The notes under the pieces were generated by a model. The model saw only the letters and a list, made by a program, of their open reading frames with translations. It was not told where the DNA came from and made no database searches. From Eubacterium sp. (GTDB lineage: Bacteria; Bacillota; Clostridia; Lachnospirales; Lachnospiraceae): a DNA stretch of 59,786 nt. Location of the stretch: positions 1 through 59,786 of the forward strand of contig JAGBBZ010000005.1 in assembly GCA_017938215.1 (NCBI GenBank). Reading direction: 5' to 3'. Shown in pieces: positions 49,606 to 59,315 of the stretch. Within the stretch, counting starts at the first letter, position 1. Each line of letters opens with the position of its first letter. A program made the translations under genes and the position numbers.

Positions 49606-50295
49606 ATGAAAAAAGGAAATGTAGGTAGATGCTTTCTGGCACTTGGTCTTGTGCTGTCCATGGTGGTGACAGTTGCGGGAACAGATGCGGAGGCAGCAAA
49701 AAAGAAAAAAGCAAAGAAAATTCGACTAAACAAAACAGAAGTTACTGTTAAAAATGGTGCATCGGTAAAAATCAAATTAAAGAATGTGCCAAAGAAAAAG
49801 CGAAAGAGGGTAAAATGGTCATCCAGCAATGAGTACACAGCCAGTGTGAATAAAAATGGAAAGATCACCGGAAAGCGTCTGGGAATCGTTACTGTCACTG
49901 CGAAATATGGAAAGAAAAAATATAAATGCAAGGTAACAGTGGCGTCGGATATTGATGCGAACAAGATAACTATGACGTATAATAATAGTATTTTTACAGA
50001 AGATTTGTACAAACGTGTTGTGGCGGTGGAAAGTGTGGGGGTACGTGTGGTCGATCCAGCGGCAATCAAATTGATTTATAGTAAACTTGCGGCTATGACA
50101 TTGACAGAGACAACGCCACCAGTGGAAGTAGTGGCTGGATTTACGGCATGTACCTTGGAACTGGATACAGGTGAAAAGGTGACAACACTTTTCTCACGTG
50201 TTATGAGCATTGGCGATAAATATTATGTTCCTGTGGAAAATTCGTCAGAGATTATTGATATTATTATGACGAATCGTGATTACGGAGAATATTGA
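49606..50295 (+). CDS. Small secreted BIG2-domain protein
   Basis: The 229-residue protein has a signal peptide (CFLALGLVLSMVVTVAGTDAEA), a lysine-rich BIG2 domain (VKWSSSNEYTASVNKNGKIT, then VTVTAKYGKKKYKCKVTV, about residues 35-110) and a C-terminal region of about 110 residues with no recognised family. It is the fourth BIG2 protein of the window, following 4611, 6708 and 38633. ATG 49606 has GGAGGG eight bases upstream; the earlier ATG overlaps that site. The signal and BIG2 part is shared, while each C-terminus differs. Confidence 0.8.
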   Translation: MKKGNVGRCFLALGLVLSMVVTVAGTDAEAAKKKKAKKIRLNKTEVTVKNGASVKIKLKNVPKKKRKRVKWSSSNEYTASVNKNGKITGKRLGIVTVTAKYGKKKYKCKVTVASDIDANKITMTYNNSIFTEDLYKRVVAVESVGVRVVDPAAIKLIYSKLAAMTLTETTPPVEVVAGFTACTLELDTGEKVTTLFSRVMSIGDKYYVPVENSSEIIDIIMTNRDYGEY

Positions 50296-50359
50296 TTTTA
50301 TGTGGGAACTACGGAACTTGTTAGGTACAAGATTCGGAAGTGCAAGTATTGATAAGAGC

Positions 50360-50388
50360 TTGACAATCCAAAATGGTCTTGTTATAAT
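50360..50388 (+). promoter_or_regulatory. Consensus promoter of the CBM2/LRR surface-protein operon
   Basis: TTGACA (50360-50365), a 17-nt spacer and TATAAT (50383-50388) form a perfect sigma-A consensus, 42 bases before the start. Confidence 0.9.
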
Positions 50389-50430
50389 TCTTTTTTGCGA
50401 GTTTATTCATTTTTTAAAGGAGGAATAGAA

Positions 50431-52524
50431 ATGTTAAAAAGAATCGAAAGACAAATAGCTTGTATATTAGTATTGGCTGTGTTATTGTGTTATACTAATT
50501 TCGAAGCAATAAAAGTTAATGCACAAGTCGTAGAAACACAAAATATTGAACAACAAAAAAGTAATGATAAAATTACTAACAAAATAGTGGATACAAACTG
50601 GGATATCAAGGTATCGTACAATATAACCAGTAAATGGGACAATCATTGTAATGTTGATATTACTCTCGAAAATATAACAGATAAACGAATTGATAATTGG
50701 GAGATATATCTTCCTGTAAATTACGAAATCGAGAACATATGGAACGCAAGAATCACAGAGACAACAGAGGAAGAATATACAATTCGTAACGACGAATGGA
50801 ATCAGGATATTCCTGTGAGTGGATTTGTGTCCTTTGGGATGACAGTAAAGTGTTTTGATGAAATTGAAATTCCAGAATATCTAAATACAAATTGTTTATG
50901 GGTAAAAGTGGATGATGAAAAATACAATATTGATATTAAAACACACAGTCAGTGGGATGATAAAGTAAACGGACAAATTATTATTAATAACATAAGCAAC
51001 GAAAAAATCGAGGATTGGAGCATTGTTTTTGATTCGAATTTTCAAATAGAAGAAATTTGGAATGCTAAGATATTTGAAAGAGCAGATTTTGAGGACATAA
51101 TTAATTATGACATCGAGAATTCTGGATATAATCAAAATATTCCTGCAAAACAAAGTGTAGAATTTGGATTTATTGCAACATGTGATGAGGAATCTGACAT
51201 TTCCAATGTTGAACTATATTCTATGGGCTCGGAGTTTGATTTTTCAGAAGAAGAGAATGAAGATGATTATGGCGTAGATGAGTTTGTGTTAGATTCGGAT
51301 TCATTTAGAACTGAAGAAGAATATACAAATTATCTTTTGGAAAAAGGTTTTACGGATGAAGATACGGAAAATGAAGTAAGTACTTTTTCTATGAGACGTT
51401 CAGGGGAAATGTCTGTTCAGTGTACAGGAGCAAGTATGAAACTTGGATTAGGAGCACGTGCAACGCAGAATTATTTACCACTTTCTGATGGGAGTAGGTA
51501 TTTAATGTCAACTAAAAACCAACATGCATTTGCTACTTATCAAAAGTTAGACGCAACTGGTAATTTTGTGAATGTATCAACTACTAAAATGAAGAATTTT
51601 GCACATGGTCAGACTTTTGAACAATTTTTTGTTCCTAAAGAAGGTGAACAGTACTTATTAGCAGGTAATCCTACTTCGGACGGAACCTTTGCTCGAAATA
51701 TTGCGATAATGCCTAGAAGTTATTTTGTAAATAACGTACTACCAAAGAAAAAATTCAATTTCACAAAATGGTGTAAAAAAAAGGGAAATGGTTTTCGTAT
51801 AATGTCTGGTTTAGAATGTGCAAACGCAGAGGGTAAGGCCACTGGTACACTTTTCCGTACTGACGCGGCAGTAACGGCGAGTGGGAGTACTCTTGTAATT
51901 TGGAAAGAAACTAGAAAGGGGAGCGGGCGTAATCAAAAACGCTATTATGAAATCAGTTTGTATGATGTGGAGAAACTAATAAAATATTATGAGATTCTTT
52001 CTAGAAAAGGGAAAAACCAAAAAGAAAAGTTGAGACTTTCATTTTCTGGTTCTCTGAAAAAGGAATTAAAGTCTGCTTGTATTGGTTCATTTAGAGAAAA
52101 ACATAAAACAAATCAAAAATCAAAACTAAAGCCAAATGGTTCTTTTCAGTCCATTGATATTGAAGAGTATTTTGAAGATGGAAAGGCGTGGTATCAAGTT
52201 GTATTAACTAGTGGAAACGAAATAGGTTATACCAATCGCCCTATAACAGTTTCAAAGTTGGTTTTACATCCAGACGGCAAAAAAGATAATAAGGGGAATA
52301 AGAAACCACTTAAATATAAAGCTTATCGTAATCGGATTGAGCTAGTAGGCCATTTGTCTGATAAATTTGAAATTGAAGGTGGACATATTATGGGAAGAAG
52401 TACTTATCAGTTTATTCTTGTTAAAGAAGTTAATTCGATACAACTTGATGGAACTGTAAAAAAATTACGAGAACAGTATTTGGCTAAAGTTGATTTGGAT
52501 TCGATTTCAACTTCCATACAGTAG
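50431..52524 (+). CDS. Secreted protein with two CBM2-like domains and an unknown C-terminal half
   Basis: The 697-residue protein has a signal peptide (IACILVLAVLLCYTNFEA). Two tandem repeats follow at about residues 48-150 and 165-265. Each has the CBM2 (CBD_IV) layout: SKWDNHCNVDITLENITDKR with NWEIYLPVNYEIENIWNARI, and SQWDDKVNGQIIINNISNEK with DWSIVFDSNFQIEEIWNAKI. An acidic linker (DFSEEENEDDYG) leads to a C-terminal domain of about 350 residues (from MSVQCTGASMKLGLGARATQ) that I do not recognise. AAAGGAGG precedes the ATG. Cellulose or plant-wall binding is inferred for the CBM2 part. The next gene starts nine bases after its stop. Confidence 0.7.
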   Translation: MLKRIERQIACILVLAVLLCYTNFEAIKVNAQVVETQNIEQQKSNDKITNKIVDTNWDIKVSYNITSKWDNHCNVDITLENITDKRIDNWEIYLPVNYEIENIWNARITETTEEEYTIRNDEWNQDIPVSGFVSFGMTVKCFDEIEIPEYLNTNCLWVKVDDEKYNIDIKTHSQWDDKVNGQIIINNISNEKIEDWSIVFDSNFQIEEIWNAKIFERADFEDIINYDIENSGYNQNIPAKQSVEFGFIATCDEESDISNVELYSMGSEFDFSEEENEDDYGVDEFVLDSDSFRTEEEYTNYLLEKGFTDEDTENEVSTFSMRRSGEMSVQCTGASMKLGLGARATQNYLPLSDGSRYLMSTKNQHAFATYQKLDATGNFVNVSTTKMKNFAHGQTFEQFFVPKEGEQYLLAGNPTSDGTFARNIAIMPRSYFVNNVLPKKKFNFTKWCKKKGNGFRIMSGLECANAEGKATGTLFRTDAAVTASGSTLVIWKETRKGSGRNQKRYYEISLYDVEKLIKYYEILSRKGKNQKEKLRLSFSGSLKKELKSACIGSFREKHKTNQKSKLKPNGSFQSIDIEEYFEDGKAWYQVVLTSGNEIGYTNRPITVSKLVLHPDGKKDNKGNKKPLKYKAYRNRIELVGHLSDKFEIEGGHIMGRSTYQFILVKEVNSIQLDGTVKKLREQYLAKVDLDSISTSIQ

Positions 52525-52533
52525 GTGAATGTT

Positions 52534-53595
52534 ATGAAAAGAATAAAATATTGCATATTGGTATTGTTGTTTTGGATGTCGTCTTTAGAGATTAGCGCCC
52601 AAGATAGGATTGAGTTTCGGGTGATAAAAAACGAAACGTTAGAAGTGTCGGGAACAGGGGAGTTTGACGATATTCCATCCAGTTACAGTTGGAAGCCCAT
52701 AAAGAAACTCGTTGTAAAAGATGGTATTACATCAATTTCTGCTGAAATATCCACATTAGAGAAATTAGAGGAAGTTGATCTTCCGAATAGTCTTGTTGAA
52801 ATAGAATCTTATGCTTTTGAAGAATGTGAACGATTGCGTGAGATAGTAATTCCTGATTCAGTAAAACGAATTGGAGATGGTGCATTCGATAGTTGTAAAC
52901 GATTGTCTAAAATCGTTCTGCCTGCTTCCATGCAGCAGTGGGATACTAGTATTATTGAAGGGTGTTCAAGTCTAAAACGTATCGAAAATCGTTCGGGAAT
53001 ATCTTGTGATATTTCGTGGAATAAGAAATATGTAACGTGGAAAGTAAACAAGAAAAAGATTAGTACGATTCCCCCACATAAGACGGCGATAGCAACGGGT
53101 AAGAAAATACCTATTACATATCGTTTAAATGGAGGTTCTGCGAGTCGTAAATTGCCAGCCTATTATCGTTATGGTAACGAGGTTAAACTCCCTCGGTCTG
53201 TGAAGAAGGCAGGCTATAAGTTTATGGGATGGTGCACCTATACGGGTGAACCTGTTGATACAGTGGGACCAAAAAAATCCAAAGCAAAAGTCTACGCAAA
53301 TTGGTATAAATACAAGATGGCAAGTAAAAAAAGAGGACAGGTAACCATTCGGTTTGATGCCTCGGATTCATGGACACAATACGAGGAACATATCATTCGC
53401 TATTCTGTTTCCAAAGACATGAAGCGTTACAAAGAAAAATTCATCAGTAAGAAAAAGGGAAAAGTAACCATAAAAGGTCTGGAACCTGGACGAACATATT
53501 ATTTTGAAATTTCAGGTTTGGATGATTACAACTGGGATGTGGATTCCGATTATCGCAGATGGATGGGAAGGGGAAAGGTTGCTGTCCATGTGTAA
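52534..53595 (+). CDS. Secreted LRR/InlB-repeat/Fn3 surface protein
   Basis: The 353-residue protein has a signal peptide (YCILVLLFWMSSLEISA), BspA-type leucine-rich repeats (VDLPNSLVEIESYAFEEC, IVIPDSVKRIGDGAFDSC), an InlB B-type repeat (ITYRLNGGSASRKLPAYY to VYANWYKYK) and a C-terminal Fn3-like domain (QVTIRFDASDSW to TYYFEISGLDD). ATG 52534 follows AGTAGGTGA. It is cotranscribed with the CBM2 protein. Its last 140 residues parallel the partial gene at the left edge of the window, so such proteins form a family in this genome. Confidence 0.8.
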   Translation: MKRIKYCILVLLFWMSSLEISAQDRIEFRVIKNETLEVSGTGEFDDIPSSYSWKPIKKLVVKDGITSISAEISTLEKLEEVDLPNSLVEIESYAFEECERLREIVIPDSVKRIGDGAFDSCKRLSKIVLPASMQQWDTSIIEGCSSLKRIENRSGISCDISWNKKYVTWKVNKKKISTIPPHKTAIATGKKIPITYRLNGGSASRKLPAYYRYGNEVKLPRSVKKAGYKFMGWCTYTGEPVDTVGPKKSKAKVYANWYKYKMASKKRGQVTIRFDASDSWTQYEEHIIRYSVSKDMKRYKEKFISKKKGKVTIKGLEPGRTYYFEISGLDDYNWDVDSDYRRWMGRGKVAVHV

Positions 53596-53602
53596 AAATC
53601 GG

Positions 53603-53632
53603 TTGACATCTGTATGGAAGATGTGGTATTAT
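53603..53632 (+). promoter_or_regulatory. Promoter of the pheST T-box transcript
   Basis: TTGACA (53603-53608), an 18-nt spacer and TATTAT (53627-53632). Confidence 0.75.
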
Positions 53633-53639
53633 CAGACCG

Positions 53640-53945
53640 AATAGACAAAAACGATGATGGTGCAGGAAGACATCTTCCAGAGATGATCATTTTCCGTCAG
53701 AGAGACAGAATCACCGGCTGAAAGTTCTGTCAGGTTCCTATGGTTATCGAATTTCACACCGGAGTTTCACTTTTGAATCGTACATAGTAGGAAGTGACGT
53801 GGCAGCGCGTTAAGCGATAAATGAGAGCTTGGATATAGAAAAGCAGATGCTTTGGATATAGACAGGAAACAGGGTGGTACCGCGGAAATATTACAGTCCG
53901 TCCCTTGCAAGAAATGATGACTGCAAGAGACGGGCTTCTTCTTTT
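53640..53945 (+). promoter_or_regulatory. T-box leader of pheST with terminator
   Basis: The conserved T-box core AGGGTGGTACCGCG is at 53871-53884. A terminator follows (GTCCGTCCCTTGCA at 53896-53909 against TGCAAGAGACGGGC at 53922-53935, then a T-rich tail). The region before it contains Stem I-type pairs, including the AGAGA bulge segment near 53699, and a candidate phenylalanine specifier TTC at 53753-53755 within GAATTTCACACC. Uncharged tRNA-Phe would stabilise the antiterminator and allow expression of pheST. The specifier position is inferred. Confidence 0.92.
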
Positions 53946-53965
53946 GCAGAAAATGGAGGTAAATC

Positions 53966-54985
53966 ATGAAAGAAAAATTGGAAAAAATCATGCAGGACGC
54001 CTTGTCACAGATTGAACAGTCCGAAGGATTGGAAAAACTGAATGACATTCGTGTGGCGTTCCTTGGAAAAAAAGGTGAATTGACAAGTGTGTTGAAATCC
54101 ATGAAGGATGTGGCACCGGAAGACAGACCAAAAGTAGGTCAGCTTGTAAACGAAGCAAGAAAAGAAATTGAAACAAAGATGGAAGCGAAGAAAGCGGCAT
54201 TTGCCAAAGCCCTTCGTGAAGAGAAGATGAAAGCAGAAGTAATCGACGTAACACTTCCAGGTAAGAAACCAGCTATGGGACATCGTCATCCAAACACCAT
54301 TGCGTTGGAGATGGTGGAAAAAATCTTCATTGGTCTTGGCTATGAGGTTGTGGAAGGACCAGAGATTGAATATGATTATTATAACTTTGAAGCATTGAAT
54401 ATCCCAGCGAACCATCCGGCAAAGGATGAGCAGGATACGTTCTACATCAACGAAAACATTCTTCTTAGAACCCAGACATCTTCCGTACAGGTTCATGTTA
54501 TGGAAGAAGGCAAATTGCCAATTCGTATGATTGCACCGGGACGTGTATTCCGTTCTGACGAAGTGGATGCGACACATTCTCCATCCTTCCATCAGATCGA
54601 GGGATTGGTTATCGACAAAAATGTTACATTTGCCGACTTGAAAGGTACATTGGCAGAGTTTGCGAAGGAATTGTTCGGTGAGGACACCAAGGTTAAATTC
54701 CGTCCACACCATTTCCCATTTACAGAGCCAAGTGCCGAGATGGACGTTACCTGCTTCAAATGTGGCGGTAAGGGATGTCGTTTCTGTAAGGGTGAAGGAT
54801 GGATTGAGATTCTTGGTTGTGGTATGGTTCATCCTCATGTTCTTGAGATGAGCAACATCGATCCGGAAGAGTACACAGGATTTGCATTCGGTGTAGGCTT
54901 GGAGCGTATCGCTCTTTTGAAATATGAAATTGACGACATGAGACTGCTTTACGAAAATGACAAGAGATTTTTGGAGCAGTGGTAG
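53966..54985 (+). CDS. pheS: Phenylalanyl-tRNA synthetase alpha subunit
   Basis: The 339-residue protein has an N-terminal coiled coil (residues 1-85) and a class II synthetase core: [40 protein letters not shown] (motif 2 region [20 protein letters not shown]), and [20 protein letters not shown] (motif 3). A zinc-finger-like insert ([20 protein letters not shown]) is typical of clostridial PheS. It charges tRNA-Phe together with PheT. GGAGG precedes the ATG. The T-box lies directly upstream. Confidence 0.98.
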   Translation: MKEKLEKIMQDALSQIEQSEGLEKLNDIRVAFLGKKGELTSVLKSMKDVAPEDRPKVGQLVNEARKEIETKMEAKKAAFAKALREEKMKAEVIDVTLPGKKPAMGHRHPNTIALEMVEKIFIGLGYEVVEGPEIEYDYYNFEALNIPANHPAKDEQDTFYINENILLRTQTSSVQVHVMEEGKLPIRMIAPGRVFRSDEVDATHSPSFHQIEGLVIDKNVTFADLKGTLAEFAKELFGEDTKVKFRPHHFPFTEPSAEMDVTCFKCGGKGCRFCKGEGWIEILGCGMVHPHVLEMSNIDPEEYTGFAFGVGLERIALLKYEIDDMRLLYENDKRFLEQW

Positions 54986-55020
54986 AAGATTTGAATATAA
55001 AGAAGAAATGAGGTTAGATT

Positions 55021-57459
55021 ATGAATACACCATTATCATGGATAAAAGCATATGTTCCTGAACTTGAGTGTACGGAAAAAGAGTACATGGATGCCATGAC
55101 TCTTTCCGGTACAAAAGTAGAAGGATTTGAAAAATTCGATGCGGATTTGGATAAAATCATCGTAGGTAAAATCGAGAAAATCGAGAGACACCCAGATGCA
55201 GATAAACTTGTGGTATGCCAGGTGGCAATCGATGAGCAGGGCACACAGGTGCAGATTGTAACCGGAGCGCCAAATGTAGAAGAGGGACAGAAAGTTCCTG
55301 TTGTACTAGATGGCGGTCGCGTGGCAGGTGGTCACGACGGCACAAAGACGCCAGGTGGCATCAAGATTAAAAAAGGAAAACTGCGTGGCGTAGAGTCTTG
55401 TGGTATGATGTGCTCCATCGAAGAGCTTGGTTCTTCCACAGATTTCTATCCGGACGCAGCAGAAGATGGTATTTACATTTTGAGTGACAACCCAGAGTAC
55501 AAAGATGCTCCAGTGGGAAGTGACGCCATCGAACTTCTTGGTCTTCGCGATGCCAATTTTGAATACGAAGTGACTTCCAACCGTGTGGATTGCTTCGGTG
55601 TTATCGGTATTGCAAGAGAGGCGGCAGCTACGTTCCGTAAGCCGTTTTGCCCACCAGTGGTAACTGAAGTTGGAAATGATGAGAAGACAGAAGATTACAT
55701 TTCTGTGGACATTGAAAATACAGAGCTTTGCTCCCGTTATGTGGCACGTGTGGTAAAAGACATTAAGCTTGCACCATCCCCAGAGTGGATGCAGAGAAGA
55801 TTGGCAGCTTGTGGCATTCGTCCGATCAACAACATCGTAGACATTACCAACTACGTAATGGAAGAGTATTCCCAGCCAATGCATGCCTATGACCTTGATA
55901 CCATTGCGGGACGTAAGATCGTAGTAAGAAATGCGAAAAAGGGCGAGACCTTTATGACATTGGATGGTCAGGAGAGAGAGCTGGATGACAGCATCCTCAT
56001 GATCTGCGATGGTGAGAAAGCGGTTGGTGTGGCAGGTATCATGGGAGGAGAAAATTCCAAGATTACCGATGATGTTAAGACCATGCTTTTCGAGGCGGCT
56101 TGCTTTGATGGAACCAACATCCGTCTGTCCGGTAAGAAGCTTGGTATGCGTACCGACGCTCAGGCAAAATTTGAAAAGGGCTTGGATCCAAACACAACCA
56201 TGGAAGCCATGAACCGCGCTTGCCAGCTCATCGAGGAATTGGGTGCCGGAACCGTAGTCGGCGGTTGTGTGGACGTATATCCGGTAAAACGCGAGGGTAA
56301 TCGTGTGCCTTACGATGCCGCTAAAATCAATGCGCTTCTTGGTACCGACATTAGCGAAGAGGAAATGATCGGTTACTTTGAGATGGTAGGACTGACGGTG
56401 GACCGCGATGCGAAGATGGTTCATGTGCCAAGCTGGAGACAGGACGTACTTCGTATGGCTGACTTGGCAGAGGAAGTGGCAAGATTTTATGGATACGATA
56501 AGATTCCAGCGACACTTCCAAGTGGTGAGGCTACGGCAGGAAAACTTTCTCCACAGATGGAGATTGAAAATATCGCAAGAAATGTAGTAGAGCAGTCTGG
56601 TTTCTGCGAAGGAATGACGTACTCCTTTGAGAGTCCAAAAGTATTTGATAAATTATTGCTTCCAGAAGATAGTGAGACAAGAAAAGCCATCGTGATTTCC
56701 AACCCATTGGGTGAAGACTACAGCATCATGAGAACTTTGTCTCTCAATGGAATGTTGACTTCTTTGGCAACCAACTATAACAGAAGAAATAAAGACGTTC
56801 GTTTGTACGAGATGGCGAACATTTACCTTCCAAAGAGTCTCCCATTGACGGAGTTGCCGGATGAGAGAATGCAGTTGACACTTGGTATGTATGGAGACGG
56901 TGACTTCTTTGATATGAAGGGTGTTGTGGAGGCAATCTTTGATAAATTGGGTATCCGTCAGGTGGTAACATACACACCAGAGGATGACCGTCCATACTTG
57001 CATCCGGGCCGAAAGGCAGACATCGTAATCGACGGACAGACCATCGGTTTCCTCGGTGAGATTCATCCGGAAGTGTTGGATAACTACGACATTGGAACCA
57101 AAGTGTATGTGGCAGTTTTGGATGTGGAAATCCTGACCGAGCTTGCAAACTTTGATACAAAATACAAAGGCGTTGCCAAATTCCCGGCAGTGACACGTGA
57201 CCTTTCTCTCGTAATGAAGAAAGATGTGTTGGCTGGACAGGTAGAAGAAGTGATTCGCAAAAATGGTGGAAAGCTTTTGGAGAGCTTGAAGTTGTTTGAC
57301 GTATATGAAGGAGAGCAGCTGGGGGCAGATGAAAAATCTCTGGCATACTCCATTCAGTTCCGTGCTTCGGACCGTACCTTGGAAGATAAAGATGTAACTA
57401 CGGTTATGGATAAAATACTGAAGAAAATGGAAAGCTTAGGAGTGACAATTCGTAAATAG
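55021..57459 (+). CDS. pheT: Phenylalanyl-tRNA synthetase beta subunit
   Basis: The 812-residue protein has the expected order: a tRNA-binding EMAP/OB domain (about residues 40-155), B3/B4 editing domain (about 205-390, with DITNYVMEEYSQPMHAYDLD), B5 (about 405-475), a pseudo-catalytic core (about 490-690, RRNKDVRLYEMANIYLP) and a C-terminal FDX-ACB domain (KFPAVTRDLSLVMKKDVLAG). The length is typical of bacterial PheT. GAGG precedes the ATG. It forms an operon with pheS. Confidence 0.98.
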   Translation: MNTPLSWIKAYVPELECTEKEYMDAMTLSGTKVEGFEKFDADLDKIIVGKIEKIERHPDADKLVVCQVAIDEQGTQVQIVTGAPNVEEGQKVPVVLDGGRVAGGHDGTKTPGGIKIKKGKLRGVESCGMMCSIEELGSSTDFYPDAAEDGIYILSDNPEYKDAPVGSDAIELLGLRDANFEYEVTSNRVDCFGVIGIAREAAATFRKPFCPPVVTEVGNDEKTEDYISVDIENTELCSRYVARVVKDIKLAPSPEWMQRRLAACGIRPINNIVDITNYVMEEYSQPMHAYDLDTIAGRKIVVRNAKKGETFMTLDGQERELDDSILMICDGEKAVGVAGIMGGENSKITDDVKTMLFEAACFDGTNIRLSGKKLGMRTDAQAKFEKGLDPNTTMEAMNRACQLIEELGAGTVVGGCVDVYPVKREGNRVPYDAAKINALLGTDISEEEMIGYFEMVGLTVDRDAKMVHVPSWRQDVLRMADLAEEVARFYGYDKIPATLPSGEATAGKLSPQMEIENIARNVVEQSGFCEGMTYSFESPKVFDKLLLPEDSETRKAIVISNPLGEDYSIMRTLSLNGMLTSLATNYNRRNKDVRLYEMANIYLPKSLPLTELPDERMQLTLGMYGDGDFFDMKGVVEAIFDKLGIRQVVTYTPEDDRPYLHPGRKADIVIDGQTIGFLGEIHPEVLDNYDIGTKVYVAVLDVEILTELANFDTKYKGVAKFPAVTRDLSLVMKKDVLAGQVEEVIRKNGGKLLESLKLFDVYEGEQLGADEKSLAYSIQFRASDRTLEDKDVTTVMDKILKKMESLGVTIRK

Positions 57460-57480
57460 TATCCGCTTGGAGGAAATGCA

Positions 57481-57954
57481 GTGAAAAAACTGATTCGTAA
57501 TGTGCTGGCACTTGGATTTGTCGGGTACATGCTATTACTACTATATTTTCTGTTTTTCAGTGAAGAATATGGTCGCACGGTACACTACACCGATTATCAA
57601 TATAATTTTACATTGTTTCGCGAACTTTCTCGGTACATCAAGTACCGGGAAGTCGTGGGCATGGATTATTTTTTGATCAATGTGGTGGGAAATGTGGTCG
57701 TATTTATGCCCTTTGGTTTTTTTGTGCCGAGTTTGTTCAAGAAGAAACAAAGAAATGTGCTGGCATTTTTTATAATAACAGCACTTGGATTTTTGTTTAG
57801 TTTGGCGGTGGAGACGGTCCAGCTCGTGACAAAAGTAGGGTGTTTTGATGTTGATGATCTGATGCTCAATACCATCGGTGTGGCGTTGGGATACATTTGT
57901 TATTGCATTTGCCATCGTATGTGGCGCAAAATGCGAAGGAAAAAGAAAGTGTGA
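57481..57954 (+). CDS. VanZ-family membrane protein
   Basis: The 157-residue protein starts with GTG 57481 after GGAGG. It has four membrane segments and the VanZ-like motifs NVVGNVVVFMPFGFFVPSLF and ETVQLVTKVGCFDVDDLMLN (the Q...D-DL-N pattern). VanZ proteins reduce teicoplanin susceptibility in some enterococci, but most chromosomal relatives have unknown roles. It follows pheT by 21 bases and may be cotranscribed with it. Confidence 0.88.
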   Translation: MKKLIRNVLALGFVGYMLLLLYFLFFSEEYGRTVHYTDYQYNFTLFRELSRYIKYREVVGMDYFLINVVGNVVVFMPFGFFVPSLFKKKQRNVLAFFIITALGFLFSLAVETVQLVTKVGCFDVDDLMLNTIGVALGYICYCICHRMWRKMRRKKKV

Positions 57955-57965
57955 GGGAAGCTTAC

Positions 57966-58295
57966 ATGAAAATTCGTATTGGAAAAAGAAGAAGAATACA
58001 GTTTACAGATAAAAAGCATCCATTTTGGGGCATTGTCTCGGCGTTGATTTCGTTGGGGGCCTTGGTTATGATGGTTGTGATTTTTCTGTGTGCAGGAAAT
58101 GCCAAGGGGCAGGGCGGTATTGCCTACGGATACCTTGGTATATTCAATCTCGTGCTTTCTATCGTGGGATTTGTCATGGCGCTACGTTGCTATAAGCAGG
58201 ACGACATTTACGTGACAACACCGACGATCGGTTCTATTGTAAATGGAATGATTATTATCATTTATTTGATTTTGTACATTATGGGAGTTCTGTAA
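57966..58295 (+). CDS. DUF6142-like small membrane protein
   Basis: The 109-residue protein has a basic N-terminus (MKIRIGKRRRIQFTDKKHPF) and three membrane segments (ISLGALVMMVVIFLCAG, GIFNLVLSIVGFVMALRC, MIIIIYLILYIMGVL). This look matches small conserved Lachnospiraceae proteins annotated as DUF6142. ATG 57966 follows GAGGGAAGC. Its last 17 bases overlap the 3' end of the convergent AP2/HNH-like gene. Function unknown. Confidence 0.75.
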   Translation: MKIRIGKRRRIQFTDKKHPFWGIVSALISLGALVMMVVIFLCAGNAKGQGGIAYGYLGIFNLVLSIVGFVMALRCYKQDDIYVTTPTIGSIVNGMIIIIYLILYIMGVL

Positions 58296-59073
58296 ATTCT
58301 GGTAGAGTGCGGAGAGTCTTAGAAATCTTCAATTCTTTGAAGCAGCGTTTGTACTCTTCGCCGGAAAGCTCTTCCAGATAGTTTACCGGATAATTTTTTT
58401 CATATCCCTTTTTGAGCAATGTGGAGGCTGCTTTGTTGTACGCAACGGCGGCCTCTATTTCTGTCTCATAACGTCCTACGATAAAGTCTCCGTTCCAGTG
58501 GATACGAGTTTCGTATACCAATTTTCCTTTGTATATTTTTTGGCACACACCGTGGAAGTGATTGACAATTTCGATGTTTTCATAGCGGAAATCGCGTTTG
58601 TCTCCATTGACAAAGCGATAATCCCGACCGTCTACGCCGTAGTTTTTGATGCCATACCGGGACAATACATTGACTTGCATGCCGTAGTCGCTGACGAAAA
58701 GATGTCCCCCTCGTCGGCTGATGGAGTGAGTGGAAAAATAAAACAAATCGTCGCTGTCAAAGATATAATAGTCATCTAGCGAAAAGTAATAATGAAAATA
58801 TTTCTGACGCAAATAAATCGGTGTCTTGATGTAGATGCCATTGTCGCGAAAGTTAATGAGACTCACCCATTTTTGGAACGTAAGACCTGCTTCATGAGCC
58901 TCTAATGTATAGCTGTCATCGTGCAGAATGCGGTCCGCCAGCTCATAGGCATAACTCGCCTCATCCTCCGTGTCAAAGCTACCAAGGCTGATGTGTTTAT
59001 TTTTGTATGTGATGGAGCTGCGATAGTACAGCGTTCCGTCTTTTTTTGTGGCTTTGTATACCCCTGGTTTCAT
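58279..59073 (-). CDS. AP2/HNH-like protein
   Basis: The 264-residue protein has two AP2-like DNA-binding segments: YYRSSITYKNKHISLGSFDT with EDEASYAYELADRIL near the N-terminus, and YETRIHWNGDFIVGRYETEI with EAAVAYNKAAST near residue 215. Between them lies a stretch resembling a decayed HNH homing-endonuclease core (VDGRDYRFVNGDKRDFRYEN, then IEIVNH), but without the usual histidine pair. The start at 59073 has GGAG six bases upstream. AP2 with HNH is a mix seen in phage and homing endonucleases. Active nuclease function is doubtful, and a regulatory or DNA-binding role is equally possible. Confidence 0.7.
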   Translation of the reverse strand: MKPGVYKATKKDGTLYYRSSITYKNKHISLGSFDTEDEASYAYELADRILHDDSYTLEAHEAGLTFQKWVSLINFRDNGIYIKTPIYLRQKYFHYYFSLDDYYIFDSDDLFYFSTHSISRRGGHLFVSDYGMQVNVLSRYGIKNYGVDGRDYRFVNGDKRDFRYENIEIVNHFHGVCQKIYKGKLVYETRIHWNGDFIVGRYETEIEAAVAYNKAASTLLKKGYEKNYPVNYLEELSGEEYKRCFKELKISKTLRTLPEFTELP

Positions 59074-59113
59074 AGCATTCTCCATTTCGAATTGATGTGT
59101 ATTACTAGGTTTA

Positions 59114-59142
59114 AGTGTAGCAGAAAAAGGAGGCGGTGGCAA
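59114..59142 (-). promoter_or_regulatory. Promoter of the AP2/HNH-like gene
   Basis: On the minus strand TTGCCA, a 17-nt spacer and TACACT are preceded by an extended -10 (TGC) (plus coordinates 59137-59142 and 59114-59119). Confidence 0.65.
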
Positions 59143-59315
59143 GAGGGAGGGGATAGGAGATTCTTATGTGGCGTCAGTGTGGCATTGCTTGACGTGTATG
59201 GCGGGAAATGGTAATATGAAATTTGGTATTAAAAATTCATAAATAAGATATGCCTGCGGGAAATTACTGTGTTCAAATTGTAGTCAAGATAATGTTTTGG
59301 ATTACTTTAATATAA

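Noticed and set aside
54005-54838. 277-codon minus-strand frame inside pheS
   Set aside because: Entirely antisense to pheS, which is certain.
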